From Bifidobacterium sp. ESL0790 (GTDB taxonomy: Bacteria; Actinomycetota; Actinomycetes; Actinomycetales; Bifidobacteriaceae): a stretch of DNA of 64,000 bases. The stretch is from positions 868,001 to 932,000 of the forward strand of contig NZ_CP113915.1 in the NCBI RefSeq assembly GCF_029395435.1. Direction: 5' to 3'. Both the position numbers and the translations under genes were made by a program. The notes under the pieces are model-generated. The model did no database searches and was not told the origin of the DNA. It was given only the letters and a program-made list of their open reading frames with translations. How positions within the stretch are numbered: position 1 is the stretch's first letter; the number at the start of each line of letters is the position of its first letter. Below, piece by piece: positions 9,971 through 19,184 of this stretch.

Positions 9971-12517
9971 CTACTGCTTGTAGAAGGCCCATTCGGCCGG
10001 ATCGCGTGGGGTCTGGGCGCCGATGCCGTGGGCGATGGTGAATATTCTGTCCTTGCTGGTGTCGCTGTCGTCCGATGAGGCTTGGAAGTTCCTGAGCGCG
10101 AAGGCGGGCATGGATTGCCCGGCCGGAACGAACACCCTGTCTTCCGCGCCACCCGAGGTGTCACTGGTGTTGGCCTGCTCGGCGTAGCCATCGTGCAGCA
10201 CGGGGCGCTGCCATTGCGTGGGGTGCCCGGATCCGTCGGTATAGCTGCCGGAGGGGCAGGAATCATGGAGATCGATCGACGTCCCGTCGGCGTTGACCCA
10301 GTGGCCGGCGATCGAGGAGCAATCGTTCTGGCCGATCTGCTTGATGTTCATGCCTTTGCTGCTCTTCGAGGACTTCTTGCCTTGGTCGCCGCCCACGAAG
10401 TAGTAAGTATCCGCCATGGTCGGCCGCGGGTTCATGTGGCGTGCCATGAGTTCCATGTGGGGACGGGAGATGTCGATGTCGTCGGGGTCGTTCTCGGTGC
10501 CCTCGTAGGCCTTGGTGCAGATGTCGGCGTTGGGGCAGACAGGGACGTTCTTGGGATAGTAGACGAAATCGGTGGGCCACATGACTTCGGCCATGGTGCA
10601 GTTGGGATAGGTGACGTTCGGGTCGACGCAGATGGGCCCGCGGGTGTCCATCAGCTCCACGATGCCCGTGCCGCCCACGCCGCCGGTGACCCAATTGTTC
10701 TCCGTGGCGATGGCGAGCTTGGCCTGCGTCGCGCCGCCGTCTCCGTTGCTGTAGGAGCCGTCCTTGCCGATGGTCACGCAGTCATTGCCGGATGTGCACC
10801 ACTGGCCGGAGATCGACGAGAAATCGCCACGCCGCAGCTGCTCGACGTTGGCGGTGCCGTCATGGCCCGAGGAGCCGCTGGTGCTCTCGCAGGTCTTGTT
10901 GGCCCCGTTGACCACGTCGATGCGGCATTGGAAGTTCGTCTTGGCACCTTGCTGCCACTTCTGGTCGAGCCCGGCCATGAGCTTGTTGGCCTGGTCCACC
11001 TTGTCTTTGAGCTTCTGCTGCGAGGCCGCTGACACGCTGCCGCCGTCACGATAGTAGGCGCATGAGGCGCTGGCGCAGAACGGCGTCTGGCCTTGGTTCG
11101 CCGAGGCGTTGGCCGGGATGATGCGGTCTCGGCTCGAGTCGGTGGGGTCGTCGCCGACGTAGGACTGCGGGGAGAAGCTCGGGGAGGCGTTGTAGAGCTT
11201 GGCGCCGCGCTGCACGGTGACGAGGAAGTAGATGTCGGGCGCCTCGCTGGGGCGATCCACCCGCGCCCCGTCCTGCAGCAGGGTGTGCTGGGTCTTGGGA
11301 ATCTCGCTGAGATGCTCGGGGTTGAAGAGGGTGTTGTTGGCGGTGGGCTCCTTGAGACGGTAGGGCGGTGTGGTGCCCTGCACCGGATTCTGCGGGGTCA
11401 GGTTGCCATTGGAGATCTTCATCCACGCGCCATCGGGATTCGTCCATGTGCCGTTGAGGCTGGAATAGTCGCCGCTGGCGATGGCCTTGAGATCGAGGCC
11501 GTTCTTCTTGGCTTCCGCATCGTTCTGCTTCTTCTGCTGCTCGGCCGCCGCGATCGCGTGCTCCACCGGGGAGAGCGCCTTGTCCGCGTCGGCCTTGGCG
11601 TCCATGACCTGCTGGGCGGAATCGTTCACCTTGCCGCTCGAGGCGGAATAGTGGGCCGCCGCCTGTTCGAGTTCGTTGCAGATCTTGTTGATTTGTTCCA
11701 CATCGAGGGACTGAAGTTGGGTTTTGGTCAGCGTCCTCACCTTGACGGTTTTCCGGCTCTCGCGCACCGTCGTCGTGTAGGTGGTGACGACCGTCGGCCG
11801 TTTGACGTCGCTTTCGTTGACGGAGCCGGCCGTCTTGTCGGTTTTGGCAATCGTGGCGTCGAGCTGCTTTTGCGAGTCCTTGAGGCGCTGGGTGGCCTTC
11901 TCGTAGCGGGAGATGGCGTAGGAGCGGGAATGCGTGGTGTAGTAGTGGTAGCCGAACGCGCCGATGGCGGCGATGACGATCAGGGCCACAGCCGCGATGA
12001 TGGCGGCCCGGATGATGTTCTTCTTGGATTTGGCCGGCTGGTCTTGGTCGTCCGGATTGTCTTGGTTGCCTGTGGCCGAGGCGGTATCGGCGGGCTTGTC
12101 GCTTGGCCTGGGAGGCAGCGCGACCGTGATGGTGGGCGCGGCGTCTTGCGTGGAATCGTCTTGCGCGGAATCGTCTTTCGTCGGCGGTACCGGTTTGGTC
12201 TGATCAGATTTGTCGGTTTCTTCGGCTGTATCGGTCTTGTCGGACTTATCAACCTGTTTGGCTGTAGCTGCTTGCTCGGTCTGGTTAGCCTTGTCGGCTT
12301 GGCGAGTTTGCTTCGACTTATCGGCCTTCTTGGATTTCTTGGCCTTGGCTGTCCGCTTGGTCTTGTCGGCCTTGCCGGCTTGGTGAGCCTGTTCGGGTTT
12401 ATTGGGTCGTTTGGCTGTATTGGCTTTATCTACCTGATTGGCCGTATCGGTGTGATTGTCCCGCTTCGCCGTGGTCTGCGTGTCTTTGGCCTTCTCTTGC
12501 CTCTCGTCGTCTGCCAA
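9971..12517 (-). CDS. Modular single-span surface protein, 848 residues, paralogue of the next gene
   Basis: I cannot assign a function. Residues 1-165 are very hydrophilic with a degenerate Lys-Ala-Asp/Thr repeat (patterns such as KADK, TAKQVDKS). A single membrane span is at about 168-190, then an alpha-helical, probably coiled-coil stretch to about 340. Three copies of a small module start near 349, 564 and 731. Each begins with a GDYSSLNGTW-like motif, continues with N-x-DG, and the first and third units end in S-x-(R/K)DRI. Paired cysteines suggest extracellular disulfides. There is no N-terminal signal peptide, so topology is type II (N-in). Start is TTG 12517 with AGAGG upstream. The modules resemble DUF6287-like wall-exposed repeats, a tentative match. 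It lies 92 bases downstream of its 435-residue paralogue. Confidence 0.75.
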   Translation of the reverse strand: MADDERQEKAKDTQTTAKRDNHTDTANQVDKANTAKRPNKPEQAHQAGKADKTKRTAKAKKSKKADKSKQTRQADKANQTEQAATAKQVDKSDKTDTAEETDKSDQTKPVPPTKDDSAQDDSTQDAAPTITVALPPRPSDKPADTASATGNQDNPDDQDQPAKSKKNIIRAAIIAAVALIVIAAIGAFGYHYYTTHSRSYAISRYEKATQRLKDSQKQLDATIAKTDKTAGSVNESDVKRPTVVTTYTTTVRESRKTVKVRTLTKTQLQSLDVEQINKICNELEQAAAHYSASSGKVNDSAQQVMDAKADADKALSPVEHAIAAAEQQKKQNDAEAKKNGLDLKAIASGDYSSLNGTWTNPDGAWMKISNGNLTPQNPVQGTTPPYRLKEPTANNTLFNPEHLSEIPKTQHTLLQDGARVDRPSEAPDIYFLVTVQRGAKLYNASPSFSPQSYVGDDPTDSSRDRIIPANASANQGQTPFCASASCAYYRDGGSVSAASQQKLKDKVDQANKLMAGLDQKWQQGAKTNFQCRIDVVNGANKTCESTSGSSGHDGTANVEQLRRGDFSSISGQWCTSGNDCVTIGKDGSYSNGDGGATQAKLAIATENNWVTGGVGGTGIVELMDTRGPICVDPNVTYPNCTMAEVMWPTDFVYYPKNVPVCPNADICTKAYEGTENDPDDIDISRPHMELMARHMNPRPTMADTYYFVGGDQGKKSSKSSKGMNIKQIGQNDCSSIAGHWVNADGTSIDLHDSCPSGSYTDGSGHPTQWQRPVLHDGYAEQANTSDTSGGAEDRVFVPAGQSMPAFALRNFQASSDDSDTSKDRIFTIAHGIGAQTPRDPAEWAFYKQ

Positions 12518-12542
12518 TTTTCCTCTTTCGACATTGAATGGC

Positions 12543-12577
12543 TACGCTACGAATGTAATACTAACATTCGTAGCGTA
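12543..12577. promoter_or_regulatory. 14-bp perfect inverted repeat between the two surface-protein genes
   Basis: TACGCTACGAATGT and its complement flank 7 bases, about 26 bases upstream of the 848-residue gene start. No U-run follows on either strand, so an operator or translational hairpin is as likely as a terminator. Confidence 0.5.
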
Positions 12578-12609
12578 AGAGGATTGGTGAGAAACCGCCA
12601 TTCGAGGCG

Positions 12610-13917
12610 TCAGTTGTCGTCGCTCGTGGCGGGGCAGGAGGATTGCGCGCCGGTGACCACGCTGATGCGGCACTGGAAGTTGGCCTTGGCCTTCTGCTGC
12701 CACTTCTTGTCGAGCGTGGCGATGCTCTTGTTGGCTTTGTCCACCTTGTCGTTGAGCCGCTGCTGGGAGGCGTCGGAGACCGTGCCGCCGTCGCGGTAGT
12801 AGGCGCAGGATGTCGGGTTCGGGTCTCCCGTGGTGTAGTCGGTGCATAATGGCGCCTGGCCTTGGTCGATGACGGGTCCACCCGAGACGATGATGCGGTC
12901 GCGTGAGGAGTCGGTGGGGTCGCCGCTCAGCTCATGCGAGGAGTACGAGACGTTGTAAAGGCTGACGTTCCTGGGCACCACGACGATGCTGAATTGGATG
13001 TCGGGGGTCTCGTCATGCCGTTCCACCGCGCCGGTCTGCACCAGCTGGATTTGGTTGCTGGGCAGTTCGCCCTCCTCGAGGCAACCCTCGTCGAGACCGC
13101 CGTAGCACTGGCTCAGACGGTATGGGGGAGTGCTGCCCTGCACCGCGTATTCCGGGGTCAGGATGCCATGCGAGATGCGTATCCACGCGCCGTTGGGGTT
13201 GGTCCAGGTGCCGTCGAGGCTGGAATAACGGCTTTCGGAGATGTCGCTGACGTCAACGCCGTTGCGTGCGGCCTCGCGGTCGTTCGACTTCTTCTGCTCC
13301 TCGGCGGCGGAGACCGCGTCCTCGGTGGGCTGCAGGGCCTCGTCAGCCGCGGTTTTGGAGTCGACGACGTTCTGCGCGGCCTTGGTGAGGTTCGCCGCGC
13401 TGTTCTCGCAGTCCGTGGCGAGGTCGTTCGCCGACTGCGTCGCGTTCCTCAGCTCGGAGGCACTGGCCGCGCTGGTGTCCTTGACATTCACCGACGGCTT
13501 GGCGTTCGTCAGTTTCTTGGTCTTGGCGAGCGTGGAGGTGTAGTCGTCGATGAGCCTGGCGTCCTCCACCTGGCTCTCGTCGATGTTGCCGGCCACCGAT
13601 TTCGCCTTGCTGATTGACGCGTCGAGGTCGTTCCTGGCGCCGTCGAGGCGGTGGGAGGCCTTCTGGTATTGCGAGATGGCATATGAGTGCGAGTTTTGCG
13701 TGTAAAGGTGGAAGCCGACGCCGCCGCAGACCGCCACCAGGGCCACCGCGGCGATCGCGGCGATGATGATCGTGGTCGTCTTCTTGCGGTTTCCGGGGGT
13801 TCCGCCGTTATTGGACGAGGGCAGGGGCACCGCGTCGGGGATTGGCAGGTCGGATGCGCCGGAAGGCATCGGCGGAATGTTGGGGTCCTGTTGCGGCCAT
13901 GCGTTGTTCTTCTGCAA
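12610..13917 (-). CDS. Single-span surface protein, 435 residues, paralogue of the 848-residue protein
   Basis: Function unknown. It has a proline-rich cytosolic N-terminus of about 45 residues, one membrane span (KKTTTIIIAAIAAVALVAV region) and then HSYAISQYQKASHRLDGAR, which closely matches the paralogue's SRSYAISRYEKATQRL. A helical stretch leads to a single GTWTNPNGAWIRI module, SSRDRII, and a C-terminus KANFQCRISVVTGAQSSC that aligns with residues 525-543 of the longer paralogue. It therefore corresponds to the first two-thirds of the larger protein without the last two modules. The start is TTG 13917 with GGGAGGG upstream. The pair reads as a tandem duplication followed by module gain or loss. 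Confidence 0.75.
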   Translation of the reverse strand: MQKNNAWPQQDPNIPPMPSGASDLPIPDAVPLPSSNNGGTPGNRKKTTTIIIAAIAAVALVAVCGGVGFHLYTQNSHSYAISQYQKASHRLDGARNDLDASISKAKSVAGNIDESQVEDARLIDDYTSTLAKTKKLTNAKPSVNVKDTSAASASELRNATQSANDLATDCENSAANLTKAAQNVVDSKTAADEALQPTEDAVSAAEEQKKSNDREAARNGVDVSDISESRYSSLDGTWTNPNGAWIRISHGILTPEYAVQGSTPPYRLSQCYGGLDEGCLEEGELPSNQIQLVQTGAVERHDETPDIQFSIVVVPRNVSLYNVSYSSHELSGDPTDSSRDRIIVSGGPVIDQGQAPLCTDYTTGDPNPTSCAYYRDGGTVSDASQQRLNDKVDKANKSIATLDKKWQQKAKANFQCRISVVTGAQSSCPATSDDN

Positions 13918-14168
13918 TTTGGCATCCCTCCCTGCTTCAATGACAGTGGTGACATTGACGGCCTTGCCGATGTCTCTGATTAGGACGATACCATGTGGCC
14001 GGAATCACGCGTAAAACTTTGACGGGGCGTCGGATGGCGGTTCGTGGCCTTTTGACGGTCGGTTTGCGTTTGATGTGGGCGCTCGCCGATGCGATGAAGG
14101 TGGATATCGGCGGGTGATAATCTTGCGATGCGAGGGTTGCATGGCGAAGACGCGAGCGGGAAGGGAGA

Positions 14169-15143
14169 ATGAAAGGTATGAATGGAAACGAGGGCGATAC
14201 GATGAGCGGAAATGGTGATGGGACCATGGACGAAAACGTGAATATGAGTGTGGACGCCGAAACGGACGAGACGGCGATGGTCTCGGGGCCGGACACGCAT
14301 GGGGAGGCTCCGGAATGGGAGACCCACCGCAGCGGGTCCGTGCTCATGCGCGGCTCGATGATTCCACGCCACACCGCCGACAGAAACCTGCTGGGCACCG
14401 ATATGGACCGTGCCGCCGATGGTGACGGTGAGGGTGCTTGCGATAGTGGCGCGAATGGAACCGTCGACACCGAGGGCCAGGCTGGCGGCTCGGGGAGGAC
14501 CGGGCTGCGCGACCCGGCCTGGCGGCATGGCGACCCGTGGCGCGTGCTGCGCATCCAGTCTGAGTTCGTGGAGGGCTTCGACGCCCTGGCGGGGCTGGGC
14601 ACGGCGCTGAGCGTCTTCGGCTCGGCGCGTGTGCAACCCGAGGAACCCGAGTACCACGCGGCGATGCGTATGGGCGAGGCCGCGGCGAGGGCGGGCGTCA
14701 CCGTCATCACCGGCGGCGGGCCCGGCATCATGGAGGCGGCCAATCGCGGTGCGTCGTCGGCCGGCGGCACCTCGGTGGGCCTCGGCATCGAGCTGCCGCA
14801 TGAGGAGGGGCTCAACAAGTGGGTCAACCTCGGGATGAACTTCCGCTACTTCTTCGTGCGCAAGATGATGTTCGTGAAATACTCCTCGGCCGTCATCATC
14901 TGCCCCGGCGGCTTCGGCACGCTCGACGAGATGTTCGAGATCCTCACCCTCGTGCAGACCAACAAGACCTCGCCCAAGCCCGTCGTGCTCTACGACACGG
15001 CGTATTGGAAGGGGCTGTTCGACTGGCTTTCCAGCACCGTGCGCGAACGTGGGCTCATCGTCCAGGCCGACATCGACCGCATCCATTTCGTCGACGACCC
15101 GGACGAGGCCGTGCGCATCGCCATCGAGGGAATGGTCAAATAA
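14169..15143 (+). CDS. LOG-family (TIGR00730) nucleotide phosphoribohydrolase-like protein
   Basis: Product of 324 residues with the Rossmann-like LOG/lysine-decarboxylase-like fold. Motifs GGGPGIMEAANRGA and PGGFGTLDEMFEILTLVQT match the active-site signature of cytokinin-riboside 5'-monophosphate phosphoribohydrolases. Bacterial members hydrolyse nucleoside monophosphates to base plus ribose phosphate. The first 110 residues are a low-complexity Asp/Met/Asn/Gly-rich extension not expected in the family. The core begins near residue 115 (WRVLRIQSEFVEGFDAL). The start at ATG 14169 has GGGAGA close upstream; later in-frame ATGs (14178, 14202) are possible. A long hairpin separates it from a convergent methyltransferase gene. 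Confidence 0.85.
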   Translation: MKGMNGNEGDTMSGNGDGTMDENVNMSVDAETDETAMVSGPDTHGEAPEWETHRSGSVLMRGSMIPRHTADRNLLGTDMDRAADGDGEGACDSGANGTVDTEGQAGGSGRTGLRDPAWRHGDPWRVLRIQSEFVEGFDALAGLGTALSVFGSARVQPEEPEYHAAMRMGEAAARAGVTVITGGGPGIMEAANRGASSAGGTSVGLGIELPHEEGLNKWVNLGMNFRYFFVRKMMFVKYSSAVIICPGGFGTLDEMFEILTLVQTNKTSPKPVVLYDTAYWKGLFDWLSSTVRERGLIVQADIDRIHFVDDPDEAVRIAIEGMVK

Positions 15144-15175
15144 GCAAATTGGGCGGGAACGTAGCTCAGACCGAC

Positions 15176-15241
15176 TCAACGCGAAACGCCATCTCAGTGA
15201 CATGGCAAGAAAGCTGTCACCAAGATAGCGTTTCGCGTTGA
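15176..15241. terminator. Bidirectional terminator-like long hairpin
   Basis: Twenty-seven-base arms (TCAACGCGAAACGC... with 3 mismatches) lie between the convergent LOG-family and methyltransferase genes, 33 and 45 bases from their stops. There is no good U-run on either side. Confidence 0.65.
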
Positions 15242-15285
15242 ATGTTGTATTGGTATTAGTGCCGTTCCTGATTATCGGTTCAGGA

Positions 15286-15930
15286 TCAGCGTTTGCACGC
15301 GACCATCAGGCCGGTGCCGACGGAGGTGAGGATGGTCTCGAAACGCTCGTCGTCCTCCACCTCGGCGATCAGCGCCCGCATGGCCTCGGGCTTGCCCTTC
15401 TCGCCGGACGCCAGGCCCGCCATGTCGGCCATGACGATGCGGCCGCCTTGCTTCAGCAGATGATGGGCCTGCGCGAAGGTCGGCTCGTAGTTGGACGTGA
15501 TGCCGGAGACGACGATGAGGTCGTAGCTCTCCGCGTTGAGGCGCGGCAGGAACGTGGCGGGAGAGGTGTTGACCGCACGCAGCGTGGTGCGTGAGCTTTC
15601 CTGGTCGGAGATGTCGGCGAAGAGGCGGCGGATGATGGTGATGCCGCGAGCCGAGGAATCCACGGCGGTGAGCTGGCCAGCCCCATCGAGGCCCGAGACC
15701 AGCTGCAGCGCCTCGACGATCGCGCCGGTGCCGATGCTGATGATCGAATCGGCCTTCTGCGTGCGCACCAGGTAGCGCAACAGACGCGCCTGGGCCGCCG
15801 AACCCTGCCTGAGCCCCGAACGCTCCGCCTCATCGCGGGCCTTCGCAAGCGTGTCGCCTTCGAGCTCGAGGGCATGCGCCTCGGCGAGCTGCCAGGCCTT
15901 GGCCATATCGGTGTATGTAGTGTTATCCAT
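15286..15930 (-). CDS. O-methyltransferase-like SAM-dependent methyltransferase
   Basis: Product of 214 residues of class I methyltransferase fold. The SAM-binding motif I appears as SIISIGTGAIVEALQLV, motif II as LTAVDSSARGI, and the post-II strand as YDLIVVSG. The small size and N-terminal helical part resemble actinobacterial O-methyltransferases (catechol-OMT group), where motif I usually reads ExGxGxG; here it is the weaker SIGTGA. Substrate unknown. ATG 15930 is the clear start. It is transcribed away from LOG and in the same direction as sdhBA, whose end is 80 bases upstream. Confidence 0.8.
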   Translation of the reverse strand: MDNTTYTDMAKAWQLAEAHALELEGDTLAKARDEAERSGLRQGSAAQARLLRYLVRTQKADSIISIGTGAIVEALQLVSGLDGAGQLTAVDSSARGITIIRRLFADISDQESSRTTLRAVNTSPATFLPRLNAESYDLIVVSGITSNYEPTFAQAHHLLKQGGRIVMADMAGLASGEKGKPEAMRALIAEVEDDERFETILTSVGTGLMVACKR

Positions 15931-16010
15931 GGTTCCCTACTGTACTATCACTGCGGTAATGGCTTGTTTTCGGGGTTGCTGGCATATATTCGCAGCCTGG
16001 TGATGAAGGG

Positions 16011-17048
16011 TTACTTTTCGCCGACCTTGGTGGTCAGCTGCCACATCTCCTCGCCCACGTCGATGCCGCGTGGGCATTGGCGCGAGCAGGCGCGCACCGA
16101 CTGGCAGGCGGTGATGCCGTCCTCCGTGGCGATGGCGTCCAGGCGCTCGCCGGTGGCGGTGTCGCGCGAATCGTTGATGAACCGGGCCTGGGCGATGAGC
16201 GCGGCCGGGCCGACGAACGCCTCGCCGCCCGCGTAGACCGGGCAGCTGCCCTCGCACACCCCGCAGGAGATGCAGTTGCTCAGGAGCTCATAGCGTTTGA
16301 GCTGCTGCGGGCTTTGCAGGTATTCGAACATGTCGATCTTGCCGTCGCTGGTCGTGGCCAGCTTGCCGTCGGCCTTGAGGTAGGGCGCGAGTTTTTTGAT
16401 CTGGGCCATCATCTGGTCGATGTCGGCGATGAGGTCGCGCTGGACGGGGAAGCCGGGGAGCGGGGCCAGCTCGATGACGCCGAGGTGAGTTGGCGCTGGG
16501 GTTGCATTGGGTGAGCCGGTTTCGGAAGCGTTCGGAGGAGCTGTTGCTGTGGAATCAATGGTGGCGTCGACATTGGTGTCACTATCGGTGTTGGCATCAG
16601 CGGCTTGGTCTGGCGAACCGGTGTGCCTGAATCCCGCGCTGGTTTCGGCTTGGACATCGTCTGACTGCCCGGGTTTCGCGTATTGCTCGACCTTGGCCGT
16701 GCACAGCAGGGTTGGGGTGCCGTTGATGGCCACCGCATCGGAGCCGCAGACGCCATGGCCGCACGAATAGCGGAAGGCCAGCGTCGGGTCGATGGTGCGT
16801 TTGATGGTCAGCAGGCAGTCGAGCACGGTGTCGCCGGTGTGCACGGCGACGGTGTAGTCCTGCGTCCAGCGCTTGCCGCGGGCGCGACGACGGGCCGTGG
16901 GGGCGGACGATGACGCGGCGAACGGACTGGAACCGTGCCGTTTGAATGGGCTTGACGAGCCACGGGGCGCGCGGTCCGGTTTCGCCGTGAACCTATGCAC
17001 CCGTATGGTCACCGTCGTGGCCTTGCCGTCAAGATTGCTCATGGTCAT
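16011..17048 (-). CDS. sdhB: Succinate dehydrogenase/fumarate reductase iron-sulfur subunit
   Basis: Product of 345 residues. The N-terminal ferredoxin-like [2Fe-2S] site is seen as CGHGVCGSDAVAINGTPTLLC (first Cys of the set in YSCGHG), followed by the [4Fe-4S]/[3Fe-4S] sites CISCGVCEGSCPVY and CQSVRACSRQCPRGIDV. It passes electrons between the flavoprotein and an unknown partner. An insertion of about 45 Asp/Asn/Thr/Ala/Pro-rich residues (bases about 16490-16640) lies between the two domains and is not part of the family. Starts ATG 17048 and 17042 are both possible. No SdhC/SdhD-type membrane anchor is encoded nearby. The pair probably acts as fumarate reductase in the reductive branch to succinate. 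Confidence 0.9.
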   Translation of the reverse strand: MTMSNLDGKATTVTIRVHRFTAKPDRAPRGSSSPFKRHGSSPFAASSSAPTARRRARGKRWTQDYTVAVHTGDTVLDCLLTIKRTIDPTLAFRYSCGHGVCGSDAVAINGTPTLLCTAKVEQYAKPGQSDDVQAETSAGFRHTGSPDQAADANTDSDTNVDATIDSTATAPPNASETGSPNATPAPTHLGVIELAPLPGFPVQRDLIADIDQMMAQIKKLAPYLKADGKLATTSDGKIDMFEYLQSPQQLKRYELLSNCISCGVCEGSCPVYAGGEAFVGPAALIAQARFINDSRDTATGERLDAIATEDGITACQSVRACSRQCPRGIDVGEEMWQLTTKVGEK

Positions 17049-17121
17049 CGCCCTCGTCGCCTCTGTTGTCGCTTCGCGCTTGCAAATCTTCCCTCAGCCA
17101 GTCTGCCACCAGCCGTGCCCG

Positions 17122-19098
17122 TCAGTAGTCGCGGGACTGGGGCGGCATATCCATGATATGGACAGGCTGCCAGGAGACCTCGCCGGCGGCGTCACTCATC
17201 GAATGGACCAGGAACCGCCCATCGTCGCGCTTGGGGAAATCGGTGCGGGCGAAGGAGCCTCGCGACTCGTGGCGTGCGTCGGACGCCTCGAGCACCGCCA
17301 TGCCCAGCTCCAGCAGGTTGTTGACCTCCCAGATGGCCGTCAACTCCTGGTTGAAGGCCGGAGTGGCGGAATGTGGGCGCAGCGCCTGGGCACGGGGAAG
17401 CAGCGTCTCCTTGATGGTCTTGAGCGCCTTGCCGATGCTCTCGGCATCGCAGCGCACCGCCACCGCGCGCTCCATGGTCACGCCCAATTCGGCGAGCAGC
17501 TGGTAGGGGTTGTCGTCGGGTTGCTGGATTTGATTGTCTTCGTCGTTTTCGTTGGTTTCCGCGGGATTGGCGGGGCCGTCTGGAGCGTCGGCAAGCAGGG
17601 CGGAGACGTTGCGCTTGCGCTCGTCGGCGGCCTGCTTGACCGGCTCATATCCTTCGGGGAGGCCGTCGGCGTGACTTTCGGAATCCTGTTGAGCGTCATC
17701 GGCTGCTTGATTGGGCGTTGAGACTGTATCGCCTAAGCGCTTTGCGATGGACTCGCCCGCGCGATTGCCGAAGAGGCAGGCGTCGAGCAGGCTGTTGCCA
17801 CCGAGCCTGTTGGCCCCATGCACGCCGACGCACGAGCATTCACCGGCCGCGAAAAGCCCGTCGACCAACTCCTGCTCGCCGTCGCGCCACTGGTAGACCT
17901 GGCCATCGGTGGTGATGGGGATGCCGCCCATCGTGTAGTGCGCTGTGGGTTTGACGGGCACCCAATCCTTCGAGGGGTCGAGCCCCGCGTAGTCGCGAAT
18001 GGTCTCCACCACCTGGGGCAGCGCCTCATCCATACGTGCCTTGTCGATGCCGGTCATGTCGAGCCACACGCAGTCCTTGGGGCCATCCGGGTCCTTCGGA
18101 TCGGCGACGCCGCGCCCCGCGTCCACTTCGGCCATGATCGAGCGACTGACCACGTCACGGGCGGCCAGGTCCTTGTGCTCCGGGGCGTAGCGCTCCATGA
18201 AGGGCTCGCCCTCCGCGTTGCGCAGCACGCCGCCCTCGCCGCGGGAGGCCTCCGAAAGCAGGATGCCGGTGTGGGCCAGGCCGGTGGGGTGGAACTGCAC
18301 GAACTCGCAGTCCTCGAGCTGCAGGCCGGCCTTGAGCGCCAGGGCCATGCCGTCGCCGGTCAGGTCGTGGCTGTTGGAGGTGGTGTGGAAGAGACGGCCC
18401 GCGCCACCGGTGGCGATGAGCACGTTGCGGGCCCCTATCGCGTGGGTCTTGCCGGTGTGGGTGTCGAACGCCACGATGCCATAGGCCTTGCGCGGGGCAT
18501 TGGTCTCGTCGCTTGTGCCATTGTCGGATTCGTCTTGGGATGAGGGTGCGACCACCAGATCGGTGACGTACCATTCCTCCGCGAACTTCACGCCCTCGGC
18601 CACGCACTGCTGCCAGAGCGCGTAGAGGATCTGATGGCCGATGCGGTCGGCGGCGTAGGCGGCGCGCCGCACCGGGGCCTTGCCGTAATCGGCCGTGTGG
18701 CCGCCGAACTTGCGCTGGGCGATATGCCCGTCCTCGGTGCGCGAGAAGGCGACGCCACTGCGTTCCAGATTCACCACGGTCTGTGGGGCGTATTCGGCGA
18801 GAATCTTCGCCGCGTCCTGGTCGACCAGCCAATCGCCACCCTTGACCGTGTCGTAATAGTGCCAATGCCAGTCGTCGTGCTCCACATTGCCGAGGCTCGC
18901 GGCGATGCCGCCCTCGGCCGAACCGGTGTGGCTGCGCAACGGTTGCAGCTTCGAGACCACCAGAAGCTTGGGTGCTTGCCCCTGCTCTTTCAGAGCCTTG
19001 AACTCGTCGCTTCTCACGATTCCCAGCGCCGCCGAAAGCCCGGCCGCGCCCGCGCCGATGATGACCGCATCGTACATTTGCTCACACTCAGAACCCAT
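17122..19098 (-). CDS. sdhA: Succinate dehydrogenase/fumarate reductase flavoprotein subunit
   Basis: Product of about 658 residues. An FAD-binding Rossmann motif (IIGAGAAGLSAALG) is at the N-terminus, then HTGSAEGGIAASLGN with the histidine expected for covalent FAD attachment. Substrate-site residues appear in FVQFHPTGL and PTAHYTMGGI, followed by GECSCVGVHGANRLGGNSLLDA. An acidic, low-complexity stretch of about 75 residues (bases 17490-17720) separates the flavin domain from the C-terminal helical domain (NPYQLLAELG). ATG 19098 and ATG 19077 are both plausible; 19077 begins directly at the flavin motif. It precedes sdhB by 73 bases and forms a two-gene unit with it. Confidence 0.9.
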   Translation of the reverse strand: MGSECEQMYDAVIIGAGAAGLSAALGIVRSDEFKALKEQGQAPKLLVVSKLQPLRSHTGSAEGGIAASLGNVEHDDWHWHYYDTVKGGDWLVDQDAAKILAEYAPQTVVNLERSGVAFSRTEDGHIAQRKFGGHTADYGKAPVRRAAYAADRIGHQILYALWQQCVAEGVKFAEEWYVTDLVVAPSSQDESDNGTSDETNAPRKAYGIVAFDTHTGKTHAIGARNVLIATGGAGRLFHTTSNSHDLTGDGMALALKAGLQLEDCEFVQFHPTGLAHTGILLSEASRGEGGVLRNAEGEPFMERYAPEHKDLAARDVVSRSIMAEVDAGRGVADPKDPDGPKDCVWLDMTGIDKARMDEALPQVVETIRDYAGLDPSKDWVPVKPTAHYTMGGIPITTDGQVYQWRDGEQELVDGLFAAGECSCVGVHGANRLGGNSLLDACLFGNRAGESIAKRLGDTVSTPNQAADDAQQDSESHADGLPEGYEPVKQAADERKRNVSALLADAPDGPANPAETNENDEDNQIQQPDDNPYQLLAELGVTMERAVAVRCDAESIGKALKTIKETLLPRAQALRPHSATPAFNQELTAIWEVNNLLELGMAVLEASDARHESRGSFARTDFPKRDDGRFLVHSMSDAAGEVSWQPVHIMDMPPQSRDY

Positions 19099-19184
19099 AC
19101 CCCCGATTCTTGCACAGGGGGTGAAAGAGCTCATGGCCCGTGTTCCACGCAAGGTGGTTCGTCGGCCGGGCCATAATGGTGGCT

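Noticed and set aside
10082-12799. Long plus-strand frames opposite the 848-residue surface protein
   Set aside because: Composition (Gly/Val/Leu/Phe) and lack of start signals indicate shadow frames.
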